Assembly: GCA_963995525.1 (NCBI GenBank) | Contig: OZ023210.1 | Location: forward strand, 1,276,482-1,340,481 | Origin: Escarpia spicata | Lineage: Eukaryota; Annelida; Polychaeta; Sabellida; Siboglinidae | Reading direction: 5' to 3' | DNA: 64,000 bases | Part shown: one piece after another, positions 23,823 to 36,995 of the stretch | Layout: each line of letters opens with the position of its first letter | Numbering within the stretch: position 1 is the stretch's first letter | Position numbers and translations under genes: made by a program | Notes under the pieces: model-generated | Seen by the model: only the letters and a program-made list of their open reading frames with translations | What the model was told of the DNA's origin: nothing | Database searches by the model: none

Positions 23823-26800
23823 ACAGGAAGTCAGATTTCACATTGCCCTGACTCAAGGGAACCTCATCAACTCTGTCCTGGTTCTCTCCTGATGGTGACA
23901 TCAGATAGTTCAACAGCCTGTGGACTGGAACTGGGGAATTAAATCATCTCTGTCTCTCTCCAGCAGTCAGTGATTCCTCCAACTGCGACATCAATTTTTA
24001 ATCTGATGACTATGTTTGATGACAATCTATTTCCAGCAGTCCTTCTGCTCACTGCTTTCAGCTGCCTCTACTTTCTTCTTCCTTCTAAACTCTTTCTCTT
24101 TCTGTCTTCCTCATAGTCAAACGCATCTGTTATGGTGTCAACTAAAGACACAGCCATTGCAACAGTGTGTTCTGTTTGTAACATACCTCAAAACTTTATC
24201 TTTACTGGGGTAAGTCAGCTACAGTACCAAAAAACATTGGTAAAGTTGAAACTATAATCTGTCCACGTCGATATCTCTTCCAGGTCTAGTTATAGTTAGT
24301 ACAAGTCACAGTCCGTACAACACCAACAATGTTTGCAATGCCGGGAATGCCCGCATATCTACACAACCCTATTTGTTATGGGTTTTTCTAGCAGCACAGG
24401 TAATTGCTATAAATAGCAGAGGCTGGTCCTTGGGTTCAATCAAAGTACTTTACTTTCAACTCCGGCAAACTTCATTGCAACCCCACGTCACCCTCGGGAC
24501 ATAGCCAAGTACCTTTGACCAACATTTTTTAAGAGTGCTTTAATTGCAGCTCTGGGTGTCACGTTAGATTAGAATAGCAGCCTTTGTGGGAAGAGAACAA
24601 GGATAAGGACTGGGACACGGACAGGGAGGGGAGACTAGTTTAAGGGGAAGGAAGTTCAACAAGAACTATGAAGGAATGAAGTACATAACATATTTTGTAG
24701 GATTTTATACGGAACCAACATGTAGTTAATACAAATTGTTTTTGGTAAATTACTAACAGCATTTGATCAACATACTTATATTAGTACTGATGTTAAAAAC
24801 AACGCCAAAAGTACACAGCTTGATGATTGTAAGACTGTGAAGGAATTATCTTCTACAGACGACTGCATATAAAATAGTGATTTATTAATTTGCTGCCTCT
24901 TGCAAAAAAAGCACTGACTTTACTGCAATTGATGTGGTTAATTTCAGTAGACAATATTTGGTTACAAAGTACACTAAATTAATTACAAATTAGATTACAT
25001 TAAAAATGGTTTTAATATGGTATATATGGTAGTTTAATCAAATTAAATCTAGATCCACTTAAATTTAAGAAAATCGAGATGAATTTCAAGTAAGAAACTC
25101 TGCAACTTGTAACCTAAGGAATGTTTATGAGAATATGTTATAGAACCTTTCTAAGACAGCAGACAGGCTTGTATTCGCATCACTACAGAGGAAGCTCATC
25201 ATCCGACACATACAATCGCCATGGCAATGCACTACGTTTCTCACTTCCGTGATGAGAACAGTGTTGGGTTATCGGGATGCATGTGCATAAACCATGTCGT
25301 GGTTCCCGCGCAGGGAAAATTCCACACCTGTGTCTCACCTGTGCACCCCCCCAACTCCCCCCGGCTGGGAAACTGGTAAACACTTTTTGTCTGCTGCCAG
25401 CCGGTTGGTAGTGTTAGCAATAACAACCAGGGGGCAGGGCACACCTGTGTTCGCTTGACCGAACAAAAGGCAGCTGCGGAAGAACAGGATGAACTGTCAT
25501 GGTAACCCCCAGGGCAGAGGAAACAGGGAGAGGGAGGGTTCGAGAGGGTTCAGTTCTGTCTGGGGCACTCATGCGCAATGGAAGGGAAGTTTGTACAGCA
25601 ATTGTAAAATTGGTGAAAAAATCTTTCATTATTAAGAGAGTCAACTTCTATATACTGACAGTTAATTCTTGATATAATTAATAATGTAGGTTAATCACCT
25701 CCCTTCCTTCTATGAATTTTTTGCTTCCATTTTTTCCCCTTTTCATCCTTTCCATCTTCAATTACACCTCCCTGTCTCCCTCCTTGTTTTATCCCGTCAA
25801 CCCTGTACACCACTTCATTCTTGTTTCCCCTCAACTTAGTTAATCATATTCCTCTTGGCTCTCGTATTTAGCCAACAGAACCTCCCAGTGTCCCACTCAC
25901 ACTTCTCAGAGCAGCAGAAGAAACTGACAGCCACAAAAAGGTATATTCACTGGAGAGATTGGCCAACAAACGTTATCTCACACTGTCAGTGAACGCTGGG
26001 CAATCAATGGCCCTGGTCTGATCAAACAGCTGCTGTAGGCTTCAGTGTGTGAGAACACATCTCAACGAAGACGAAGCCATTAGGCAACATCCCGGCTAAA
26101 TGATCCTTCAAACCGAGAGACCCCAGAAGTGCAACAAACACCTCATTCGATGATAAAAACATCCTACAATATTGCATCAAGATCGCTTAGATACAACCTA
26201 AAGTAGATTCCAGAGCTGTTGTGGCTGAAACAGTAGTTTCTCACACTTTCTTTGGCAACTCAGTTGCTAAGTGCTACAGCTTGAGAGACATCTTGTTTTA
26301 CTTTTTTGTTTGTGTTTTGTTACCCAATCATAGTTGATTGTAACTTTGTATAAATCCAGGCACAAAAAACATTGAAACATTTCCTGCCCAACCCAAGCTG
26401 TCAAAATACTGGAACTGTTTTTTTCTGATATTGCTCTCATGTAACAGTTGGTAAGACATTTAAAAAAAACCTGTAAAATCTCCCAGGTAAATTATAAAAG
26501 AAAGAATATTTGTTCTACTTACGCTAAATATGACAAATAGAAATATTACGCCAGACACGATGAACACACTGTGCAGCCCTGCAAGCCTGGCAGAACACGT
26601 CACAATAAACATTACTGCAACCGCCAGAAAACATCAAACAATTTCCCGTCTTCCCAGGCTAGGGAGTGTAGCAAGGGGAAGGAGCAGAGAGGGAGCTGAT
26701 GTAAGTCCATTCCTCGGATGCCACCGGATAGATGAACCCAGGGCACTGTAAGTGATGGCTGCATCACAAGAGTGTATCAGTCACCCCAGCTATTTCCATC

Positions 26801-26828
26801 ACACTTGTGGCGGAGGATTCATGCTGTA
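23823..26828. other. Non-coding, no gene recognised
   Basis: Mostly CpG-poor. A locally GC-richer patch lies at about 25190-25560, and a pyrimidine-rich stretch at about 25690-25850. No convincing exon or RNA gene. Confidence 0.45.
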
Positions 26829-27775
26829 CAGAGACCATCTCGTGCACGGACCATCTTGTTCACAGACCATCTCATGCATAGACCATCTCGTTCACAGACC
26901 ATCTCGTTCAGACCATCTTGTGCACAGACCATCTTGTGCACAGACCATCTCGAGCACAGACCATTCAGGGTGTATCATATTGCATCAATCTCAATATCGC
27001 ACAGACCATCTCATGCACAGACCATCTCATGCACAGACCATCTCATTCACAGACCATCTCAAGCATAGACCATATTGTGCACAGACCATCTCAAGCACAG
27101 ACCATTCCGGGTGCATCATATTGAGTCAATGTCAATATCGCACAGACCATCTCGTGCACAGACCATCTCAAGCATAGACCATCTCGTGCACAGACCATCT
27201 CGAGCACAGACCATTCCGGGTGCATCATATTGAGTCAATGTCAATATCGCACAGACCATCTCGTGCACAGACCATCTCAAGCACGGACCATCTCGTGCAC
27301 AGACCATCTCGAGCACAGACCATTCCGGGTGCATCATATTGAGTCAATGTCAATATCGCACAGACCATCTCGTGCACAGACCATCTCAAGCACAGACCAT
27401 CTCATGCACAGACCATCTCATGCACAGACCATCTCGAGCACAGACCATTCCGGGTACATCATATTGAGTCAATGTCAATATCGCACAGACCATCTCGTGC
27501 ACAGACCATCTTGAGCACAGACCATCTCGTGCACAGACCATCTCGAGCACAGACCATTCCGGGTGCATCATATTGAGTCAATGTCAATATCGCACAGACC
27601 ATCTCGTGCACAGACCATCTAAAGCACAGACCATCTCATGCACAGACCATTCCGGGTACATACATCAATGTCAATATCGCACAGACCATCTCGTGCACAG
27701 ACCATCTTGAGCACAGACCATCTCGTGCACAGACCATCTCGAGCACAGACCATTCCAGGTGCATCATATTGAGTC
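26829..27775. repeat. 16-bp minisatellite with higher-order spacer
   Basis: The basic 16-bp unit is ACAGACCATCTCGTGC, varying to CTCATGC, CTCAAGC and CTCGAGC. Runs of two to six units are broken by a longer block that contains ACAGACCATTCCGGGTGCAT and TGAGTCAATGTCAATATCGC. The block recurs roughly every 92-140 bp (at about 26961, 27101, 27211, 27322, 27447, 27556, 27648 and 27751). The alternation shows that mixed blocks, not single units, were amplified. Confidence 0.93.
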
Positions 27776-30700
27776 AATGTAAATATCACTAATACACTTT
27801 TCCTTAAAATAATTTCCAGGAGTTTCGATGTACAGCGTTTCTGGAAAGGATGAAACTGTACATAGAAGACAAGATATAAAAGATAAAGATGCTTACCTGC
27901 AGGACACACACATCCACGGACATCGCGTGCTTGTCGCGATTTTGTCTGTTCAAATGATTCAAGTCTCTGAAAAAACAACAAGTATAGTTATTGGTGAAGG
28001 TAAAATACTTTTCTCATATATATATGTTAGTCATATATAATGTTAATTTTGAGTATATTTGATTAATAATAATAGTAATGTTTATTTAGATGTAGTAATT
28101 TCAAGGTTCATTCATTCTAACTAAATTACGACTCGGGTGATCCTTGTCTATTATTTTAGTTTATTGACATGACTGTGATCTCCTGAACTCACTCAACATT
28201 AAAATTAAACAAGCTATTTGATACAAAAAGTTAACTTTAAGTTTTCTTTACTTTTAATACTTAATTATATGAAATACTCAGTGCCATAATTGTAAAAAAA
28301 TCTAATGTAGACAACACTAAATTTGTAGACACATTAATAAGGTTCAAACTTAAGCATGTTTACAACATTGCAAAACAATGACTATTCAGTCATTTTTTGA
28401 TAAATAAACCAGTTCTCCCAAATACCCTTTGGAGGCACCCCGAGAGATAACCAACACATACACAGTTTCACTTGTGTCCAATGTGTTATCATCCCTGGGC
28501 AGGGCTGGACCATGACATTGTTATTATAAACAGCTATGAAATGCTTCAACAAATTACAGACCATAACAATAATTATCTATTATTGTCGCGTACAAAATAT
28601 TACTTAACTTAAATAATGGACAAAACTATTCACAGTATATATAACCTCAATTAAAGTATATATCTTTAGAACAGGTGCAACAGAGAACTAGGCTGACTGG
28701 GTCAGGGTAAATAGAGGCTGTGAGGGATCAAAGTACCCCACACTGATACCAACAGAACACAACAGCTCTCAGCATAAAGGGTGGCTAGCTCACACCCTCA
28801 TTACACCAGCAGGGGGCATAAGTTAATACCCCAGGGTTCCTGATAGGGATTTCAAATATCACTTATAAGTTATAGAAATAGCCTGCTATGTGTACAGTGG
28901 TCATAAAGCCTTTGTGGTGGGAATGCACAGAGGTATTGAAAGGTGCTGTCATCACCAACCTCTTTATCTTGCTCAATGATGTAAAGGGAACATTAGCTGT
29001 TGATTAGGAAAGCTGACATTTGATAAGGCGCGTCCCCCAGCAACAAGGGCCAGGGATATGAGAGTTAGCTAGTCATGTTATATGTGTTCTTATCTCGCCC
29101 ACATGTGAGGGGCAGACAAGGTTGTTACACCACTTGTATGACTAGTTCACACATAGCAAACCACACACACACAGGTGGTTCAGTTTTCTAGTAAATATTT
29201 GTTTACATTTAGGCATATACTGACTGTTTTTATCACAACTATACAGCAATTGAAGCTGTATTAACATATTAACGTACTGGTGCAAATCTGCAAAAATATA
29301 TATCACCACATATTAGTTACAAAATAACAAATTTGTACAATTATTCTTTATAGTAGAGATGTATTCAGAAATGTGTGCGTAAAATAAGAAACTTAAATGA
29401 GTTTTGGAATTCCATGCCACAGCCATTTATTTCTTGTATTAATTTAATACATCGTGCATGCAAGTGTTTTCTTGCATTCTCATGCATGCATGCCGTCTGT
29501 TAACAAATGTTGAACTGCCTAAATGAAACCTTCTTGTGACAACAGTAACCTTATTTGTAAGCGAGGGTCATGAGATCAACCATATGATAATGAATCACAA
29601 ACTCTAAGGACTGTGTACTGTTCTTTAACATCACTGCACAATCCTTTTGTTGCAAGAAATAGTTGTTACAGTTCACTCAAGATATAACTACACATCTGCG
29701 TATAACACGTTGTAACTTGTGAGGCTGTAAAGTGACGAGACAGCTTGAGCCTTTAGTGTTGTAATTGTATTATGGTTGAATGCTCTCGGACACGTTCATA
29801 TGGTATTGGCAGGAACAGGTGTGCCGGGGGTAGGGGACGGGAAGACGCTCTGGGCAATCCCACGAACCGGATACGGCGCTATTTATATAAGAACATGCGA
29901 GAAACCGTCTGTTTGAATTTCAACAAAACGCCGAGCGCAGAAAAACATACATTTCGGTACACGATGGAACGCTGGCGCGGTCACGTTTCCCGTGACGTTT
30001 GCACCATCTAACGCTGTAATCATTTGCCACAACTATTAACGACATGATTTCTTGCAACCCTGCAGGATGTACTGTACCTATTTCATGTTATTCGTAAGTC
30101 GAAAATCGTGTTTTGCCGACTTTCATGTGGTCAGCTTGAACAAACCTCATTCCTGTGTAGGCGTACTCGAATGTGCCCACTAGGGAGCGGTGCGTATGTC
30201 ACGCGCACATGTCAAATTAACTTTCTTATTTATCGGATGAGATGGAGAATTGCGTCTGCGCTAATAATTATGTCTCTAATTTAGTAATATGTTAACACTG
30301 TAAACTAAGAGCACTAACGTCGCTACGAGTGTATTCAGAGACAGGCCTACCCTGTACCATCCGCACACTGTCATCAGGCAGCAAAAGAAACGTGCACCAA
30401 AAGTTATTGTGAGTACGTTAGTTTCCTGCCAAAGTGCGCGACTGACGTTATACCCCCTACAAGTTATTTTACGGTTTTCAAAGTCAAAAATATCCTAATT
30501 TTATGTAATCTATGTACGTCATTAGGTTTATGCCTGTAGGCCCTATTCCATATTATTGTGTTATCGCGGTATCACGCCAGTAAATATTTCATTATATCTC
30601 AATAAAAACGTTAGCCCTGTCCTAAGTACTGGATCGTTAAATAATGCAGGTCATCACACAAACCTATCAATGTAGGTCTCCGTTCTACTAGCCGGGCCTA

Positions 30701-32135
30701 AGCTAAGCGTTATCTTCTGTATTACACAATTCCGAAATAAAACGCCTACCTACCTAAGCCCTAATAATAAATTATTGGAGACCTCTTTCTGTTTAGTTCA
30801 GTTTTAAAACATGCTATCTTCCCTTTGGTTATAAACGTTCACACTCATCGGCGTGTGATGATGCACTACATCTGGAAAACGTATTCACGATTTCAGAGAA
30901 AATTCGAGAAGTCCTTCGTGATAATAAAAAAAATGTGTGTCTCGTTGGCTACGTAGAGTGAAAATGAAACTGTTAACTGGATTGTATTAAGAATACAAAG
31001 ACAACACGACTGCTAGAAACGACTCATTCCGTAGTTTTCAATTATGAAATTTAGCTCGTTCAAACATTCTACCCAAATTGGCGTTGATTGCGTCTTGCCC
31101 GGAAACCTAATGTAGGCCCTTAAATGTGTTCTTAGAAAGAATGACAGATAATGTATAACCTCGTATGCTTTATATAAGCTCATCTAGAAGCAAACATCTT
31201 CACATTACTACAATTACTTGCTTATATGCGTTAGCCTGTCAATCATAAACCATATTCTGTAGTGTGTTTTGTAGATAAATACTACCGTTTCATTTTGGCA
31301 GCTGATAATAACCTATACTGACTCCTCGGATGCCTGACCGGTGACCATATTACCCCGCTCTGCCCTAAATGGCGGCTCATATAACGCTAGGCCAGATCCG
31401 CCAGGTGCCATCGACACCTTCATTTCAGAACCTCCTGGATCGGCGAGAAAGATATATCTTTAAGATTATTTAGTATTACGTGGGTCCGCGTGCTACATTA
31501 GGCGGTTTATTAAACTCGCACCAGGCTTCGGGATGCGGGGAGATCCGACCGACTGAATCGGCAAGAAGACGGAGAAGCCGGCGCGAGTTGGTTGACGATT
31601 ATATTTTGGCGCGAACCTGGCTGATAAAACTCGTAACTGGATGGAATGGAAAGGTTTAAACGTCTTCCTTAGGCATGTTGCTATTACCTCATCCTCTGCC
31701 GTGAGATGCAGCGCAGATAGTGGTGTAATCTTTAATGACATAGGACGCCATAGATGGTGGTGACATTTATAACCGTGTGCGTATTGACATTCAACATCGT
31801 TGTACCTTTATGACACAGAACAACCAAGATGAGTGGCACATTCCTGTATATTTAGAATCTCGGAAAAGGTGAAGCGGAGCAATTTTAATCAACGTTTGGT
31901 TTCATCTTAATCTCTAAGGGCAGATTATAGGCCCTATGTTAAGTGGAGTCATATCCCAAAAAACGCCTCCGTCCCAGATGCGCGCGAATTCGAATACATG
32001 TTTAAGGTGTTCGTCCATCACAGTTCCGAGTTTGTCAGTTTCCGGTCGCTACCTTTCAGTTAGCAGGTAAACAAGGTGACCTTCGCTGAACAAACTCCGC
32101 AGTTTAATCCACCGAATTAAGCGGAGCAGTCAGTC
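27776..32135. other. Non-coding, contains a CpG-density boundary
   Basis: No exon or mobile element recognised. CpG dinucleotides are scarce up to about 29.7 kb and frequent beyond it. The segment 29821-29880 already has about seven CpGs. If the minus-strand membrane-protein exon at 37966 is real, this stretch would be intronic. Confidence 0.5.
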
Positions 32136-32674
32136 ACTGCAGCGAGTCCGCGAAGACACGCCCGCGCTGTCGGCGATGCTGTGGCAGTCCTGCAGCGAGT
32201 CCGCGAAGACACGCCCGCGCTGTCGGCGATGCTGTGGCAGTCCTGTAGCGAGTCCGCGAAGACACGCCCGCGCTGTCGGCGATGCTGTGGCAGTCCTGCA
32301 GCGAGTCCGCGAAGACACGCCCGGGCTGTCGGCGATGCTGTGGCAGTCCTGTAGCGAGTCCGCGAAGACACGCCCGGGCTGTCGGCGATGCTGTGGCAGT
32401 CCTGTAGCGAGTCCGCGAAGACACGCCCGGGCTGTCGGCGATGCTGTGGCAGTCCTGTAGCGAGTCCGCGAAGACACGCCCGGGCTGTCGGCGATGCTGT
32501 GGCAGTCCTGTAGCGAGTCCGCGAAGACACGCCCGCGCTGTCGGCGATGCTGTGGCAGTCCTGTAGCGAGTCCGCGAAGATACGCCCGCGCTGTCGGCGA
32601 TGCTGTGGCAGTCCTGTAGCGAGTCCGCGAAGACACGCCCGCGCTGTCGGCGATTCTGTGGCAGTCCTGTAGCG
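32136..32674. repeat. 53-bp GC-rich tandem repeat, about 10 copies
   Basis: The unit includes AGCGAGTCCGCGAAGACACG and TGTCGGCGATGCTGTGGCAG. Copies of CAGTCC recur at 32185, 32238 and every 53 bp after that. Variants are CCCGCGCTG versus CCCGGGCTG and CCTGTAGC versus CCTGCAGC. The unit is CpG-dense. On the minus strand no stop occurs in any of the three phases, so very long spurious frames appear with a 53-residue period. Confidence 0.95.
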
Positions 32675-34545
32675 AGGAGGGTGAGAACTCTCGTCCACAC
32701 GTAAATACATTCCGCCCGGCAGCGCGTCGGATCCCGCCGGGTGGAGCTCGTCCTGTGGTAACTCCAGTTAATTCCACAAGCCGACTCACTCGCACGTAAT
32801 TGCTGACAGGTGGCGCAGCAGCTGCCAACTTCCGCTTACCTGGGCGCGAACGCAATAAGGAAGCAGGCGATATCAGAGATATCGAAGATTATATAACATT
32901 GATAGCACAGGAGATTATGAACCTGAGTCAGATATGCGTAGAATGTGACGAAAATTTTTGTTATATAGGCGCCTACGGTCTATAGTGTCAGCGGAAAGGT
33001 GCCAAATAGACCAGCGACAAGGGTGAAGACGTGAATATGGAAGCGTTTGCAACTTATTGTATAAGAGTAATAACTGCAGACAAAACATATAAAATGTATG
33101 AAAGAAATTAATCAAATGATAGATAAGTAGCGCCTAGCGGAGCGTGTAGGACATTTTGCAACGTTGCTGGTTGTTTATTCCACAGAATGTACAGGTACAA
33201 CAAGTATTCCCCGCTGTCCATAATTTAAGTATAGGCCTATGGATAGCATTCGGCGTATAAGTGAGAAAAATACTTCTATTAATAATTTTATAACCGTACA
33301 GCATCTTAGAAACCCCTATTTCAGTGTTTGATTTCCTCTTAACATTATTGTCTCTGGGGCTTTTTAAACCATATTATTTTATGACAGTCGTTTAAGATTT
33401 AATGCAAAAAGGCAGACATCCGCCGGGATCAACACTATTGCCAACGGATTCGTTTTTGGCGACGAAGGCGACCAAAGCCAACGGTTCCGAGATTTGGAAA
33501 AAGAGACGACTGCCAAACCACGCACCAGAAGAAAGATGACACCAACCGTCGTGGGTCTTGTGTGCTGGCGAGTTAATTATACGTGGCAGCGAGACACATC
33601 ATCAACTTATCGTTTAAACAGACCACGTTGGTTGGCAATGTGTCTGCTGACAAATGAAGGTACAGCAGTATTGCGAAGACGGGAACTTATTCAAAAGGTT
33701 ACGACGAAAGGTATGCCGGTTCCCAGTGTGACGGCGCCTCGAGGAATCAGGCGGCGACATTTCTTTCCCACATCAACCCTCTGAATAGAACTCTATCAGA
33801 ATGTATTAGGACAAAAGCTTGCCCGGCATAACCTGAGTTGCAAAAACCAAACAAGGGTCGCTTCACTTGATCGGCGGCCGTCGGATTCCGCAGATTGTGT
33901 CATCTGGTTCCACGGCAGAGACTGACCAGAGGAATTATCGAGAAGGTGCGCAACCTCCACTTTGATCCGACTGTAGACGTACGACATTCCTCGCGCGGTT
34001 TTGGAGCCGGCGAACTGTAAATACCTGATCTACTTCGTTGCTTGACTAGAGCTCTTGGTGGGTCTGGACTGTGCCACACTTAATTGTTCCGGTGACGGCG
34101 ACGTTCAGCGATATGTCCACCTTTGACGTTCTATCTTATCAGTTGGTGTTATTTGGTGTTATTTGGTATTATTCTCTCCCGTGTCCTGATGACGCTGGCA
34201 CCAATACTGGATCTCGGTATTTGATTTCACTTTTCCGTCGCGATCCCGTTACACTGCCGTTCCACTATCTCTCTCGCGCTCGGTCTCCAAACCCCTCCCA
34301 ATACCGTGCACTAAGTCCCACAGTCGCCACATCTCAGTCGCACCCTCCACTCAGAAAGCACCCGCTTGACGTTTCCCTCCCACCCCTCCACGTGTCCAGC
34401 CCGCTTTCTCCAACTCCTCACCAGATTCCTCTTGACATTTTCCTTCACACCAACTTCCTCCCTCCGCTCCTCCATTCGTCCCTCCTCTACTCTCGTCCAC
34501 TTGCGAGAGGAGGGACGAGCATGTGCCTAACACAATTTCTGATTT
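32675..34545. other. Non-coding, no gene recognised
   Basis: CpG-rich sequence. A pyrimidine-rich, proline-codon-rich stretch lies at about 34250-34500. It ends in a hairpin with 12-bp perfect arms (34477-34488 with 34506-34517). A minus-strand CAG/GTAAGC string near 32835-32845 fits a splice donor, but no matching exon is identifiable. It is possible that part of 33.4-34.5 kb is older transposon sequence. Confidence 0.4.
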
Positions 34546-34552
34546 GTGAGGT

Positions 34553-35737
34553 GTAGAAGTACAGTATCTAATCTAGCGTGTTACCTGAACGCCATTTCTG
34601 AATCTATTGACGACAAGAAACAGTTTGATTCTGTTTATTTGGACGTCAGTAAAGCCTTTGATTCAGTATGCCACCCATTGTTAATTCACAAGCTTAGATC
34701 ATATGGCTATTCCGGGCAATGCGTAGAGTGGTTGCAGGCTTACCTTGTCAACCGAAAACAACGCGTGGTTCTCGAAGGCCAAGCACCTGACTGGAAGCCA
34801 GTGTTGTCTGGTGTACCACAAGGTTCACAAATTGGACCACTTCTGTTTATCTTGTATGTTAACGATCTCACTAATCATGTTGATTCATGTGAAATGTCAT
34901 TGTATGCTGATGATTTCAAATTGTTTAAAGAAATTACGTCGGTGACCGATTGTCAGTTGGTGCAGAAAGATCTGGACAGTGTATGTCTTTGGTGTGCGAC
35001 ATGGCACCTTAAACTTAACGTTGAGAAATGTTGCATAATGTCATTCACTAACAAAAAGAAACGTATATCCAATGACTACCGGTACACGATGTTAAGCCAG
35101 TCTCTGCCCAAGGTCACCGCTGTCAATGATCTCGGTTTCACATTGACCGACAGTTTGACTTTTAAAGATCATATTAATCGTGTTTGTAAAGCTTTTAAGA
35201 TGAGTAGTTTAATTAAGCGCGTTTGCACAACATTTACCGATATACATGCTTTGCGATCCTTGTATATACCTCTAGTTAGAAGCCAGTTGGAGTATTGCAG
35301 TGTTATCTGGAATCACTGGCAACGTACGTTTATTGACAAAATCGAACGAGTTCAAAAGAAATTAATTAAATATCTATGTTACAAATCCAAAATACAGTAC
35401 TCCTCTGATAGTTATCCTGAACTTTGCCATCATTTTAGACTACCTTCCCTTCAACATCGTAGGCAAGTTGCAGATCTTATGTTTTTACACAAGTGTGCAC
35501 TCCCAACTAGACTCGTCGTATCTGGTAGGGGCTATCCAATGTCACTGTCCTTCACGATCTCTACGAAACTACATCCCTTTTAGAGTTTCCAATAGCAGAA
35601 TCAACATTAGAAAACACTGTGTTTTGAATAGATGTATGACTACTTTCAACACATTGTATTTAAATGATCCAACTTATGATATATATTCAGGAGCTGAACC
35701 ATTTAGATCCTCAATTCAAAAACATTTCTATGTATAA
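34553..35737 (+). pseudogene. Jockey-like reverse transcriptase, one frameshift
   Basis: The reverse transcriptase is open for about 340 codons. Motif A reads VYLDVSKAFDSVCH, motif B reads SGVPQGSQIGP, and motif C is YADD at 34903-34914 with both catalytic Asp residues. Further on, LEYCSVIWNHW and IERVQKKLIKYL mark the thumb region. The original frame ends at 35583, but coding similarity moves to the next frame from about 35500. There it continues through CPSRSLRNYIPFRV, RCMTTFNTL and the final RSSIQKHFYV (stop at about 35735-35737). The break is therefore one frameshift near 35490-35530. The catalytic core is otherwise intact, so this insertion is younger than the copy at 1.3 kb. It is still 5' truncated and cannot be autonomous. 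Confidence 0.87.
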
Positions 35738-35942
35738 CAGATATTTGCCTGGTATATTTGATGTTGATAATTATTGTGTGGCATTTATGTTCTTATTGTT
35801 TTTATTATTCTATTATTGTTTAATTATTTATTTGTATTGTTTCAGTTATCAGTCCTGTTACTGGGTCCACTGGACCTGTTGGAATCTTAATAAATACAAT
35901 AGAATACAATAGAATAGAATACAATACAATACAATACAATAC
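34553..35942 (+). mobile_element. 5'-truncated Jockey-like LINE copy
   Basis: A second non-LTR retrotransposon, different from the copy at 1.3 kb. It begins within the reverse transcriptase domain. It continues through the C-terminal region and a short AT-rich 3' UTR, and ends in a tail of AATAGAATAC and AATAC repeats (35889-35942). The AATAAATACAAT tail start is typical of LINE families with pentanucleotide tails. Endonuclease and ORF1 are absent. No target-site duplication was identified. Confidence 0.83.
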
Positions 35943-36269
35943 TTGCCTAATTGCTCTTACCCAGTAATTGTTCGCACAATTTGGAAATAGGGCGGCGCAT
36001 GTCTAGCTAATGGTCAACAATGACACAACTATTATAGGGCCTACCTAATGCATGCCGCGTTAAGGATTTTACCACAGAATCTACAAGTAACCTAATTTTA
36101 CAGCATTTAATATTTGTTGAAAGACGGATCTGATCTCGCCACTGTGTGCCCAATGAAATGCCTATAAATTGCATATGAAATATCGCGCATTCAATGCAAT
36201 CTGTTACGTCCACCAATGCATTCGACTCTAAAGTAGCCGATAGTTGTGATTGTGCAAGAACTCTAGCGA
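35943..36269. other. Non-coding, no gene recognised
   Basis: Spacer between the LINE tail and the 31-bp array. Confidence 0.5.
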
Positions 36270-36995
36270 CCCCCACCACGTATCTAACCCCCCTCCCCTC
36301 CATCAACTGTAACATATCTAGCGACCTCCCTACGTAAAATGTAACATATCTAACGACCCCCTCCACCAACTGTAAGATCTCTAACGACCCCTCCGTCAAA
36401 CAGTAACATATCTAACAATCCCCTCCGTCAACTGTAACATCTCTAACAACCCCCTCCGTCAACTGTAACATTTCTAACAACTCCACCCCCGTCAACTGTA
36501 ACATATCTAACAACCCCCTCCGTCAACTGTAACATATCTAGCAACCCCCTCCGTCAACTGTAACATCTCTAGCGACCCCCTCTGTCAACTGTAACATCTC
36601 TAGCGACCACCTCCGCCAACTGTAACATCTCTAGCGACCCCCTCCGTCAACTGTGACATCTCTAGCGACCCCCTCCGTCAACTGTAACATCTCTAGCGAC
36701 CCCCTCCGCTAACTGTAACATTTCTAACAACCCCCTCCGTCAACTGGAACATCTCTAACAACCCCCTCCGTCAACTGGAACATCTCTAGCGACCCCCTCC
36801 GCCAACTGTAACATCTCTAGCGACCCCCTCCACCAACTGAAACATCTCTAGCGACCCCCTCCGCCAACTGTAATATCTCTAGCGACCCCCTACGTCAACT
36901 GTAACATCTCTAACAACCCCCTCCGTCAACAGTAACATCTCTAGCGACCCCCTCCGCCAACTGTAACATCTATAGCGACCTCTCTCCCCCGTCAG
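36270..36995. repeat. 31-bp tandem repeat, about 23 copies
   Basis: The unit contains CAACTGTAACATCTCTAGCG and ACCCCCTCCGT. The main alternation is CTAGCGACC versus CTAACAACC. The AACAACC type dominates the left half (to about 36540) and the AGCGACC type the right half, with some mixing. This fits two subfamilies expanding separately. Confidence 0.94.

Noticed and set aside
26829..27775. CRISPR-like repeat-spacer array
   Set aside because: The spacers are identical copies of one block, the repeats vary in number between spacers, and the sequence is eukaryotic. None of the other arrays has unique spacers either.
29772..30011. 79-codon open frame at the CpG boundary
   Set aside because: No recognisable domain and no splice or promoter support.
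32117..32855. Minus-strand frames of about 190-240 codons
   Set aside because: They run through the 53-bp GC-rich tandem array in all three phases, and no splice or homology support was found.
32835..32990. Minus-strand non-coding first exon ending at a CAG/GTAAGC donor
   Set aside because: The donor is strong, but there is no identifiable start or coding partner, and it cannot be separated from chance in GC-rich DNA.
33494..33784. 96-codon basic open frame
   Set aside because: No recognisable domain, splice context or homology. CpG-rich sequence lowers stop frequency.
34071..34556. Proline/serine-rich frame upstream of the Jockey-like LINE
   Set aside because: It comes from a pyrimidine-rich stretch. 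It could be element ORF1 in principle but shows no zinc-knuckle or other ORF1 motif.
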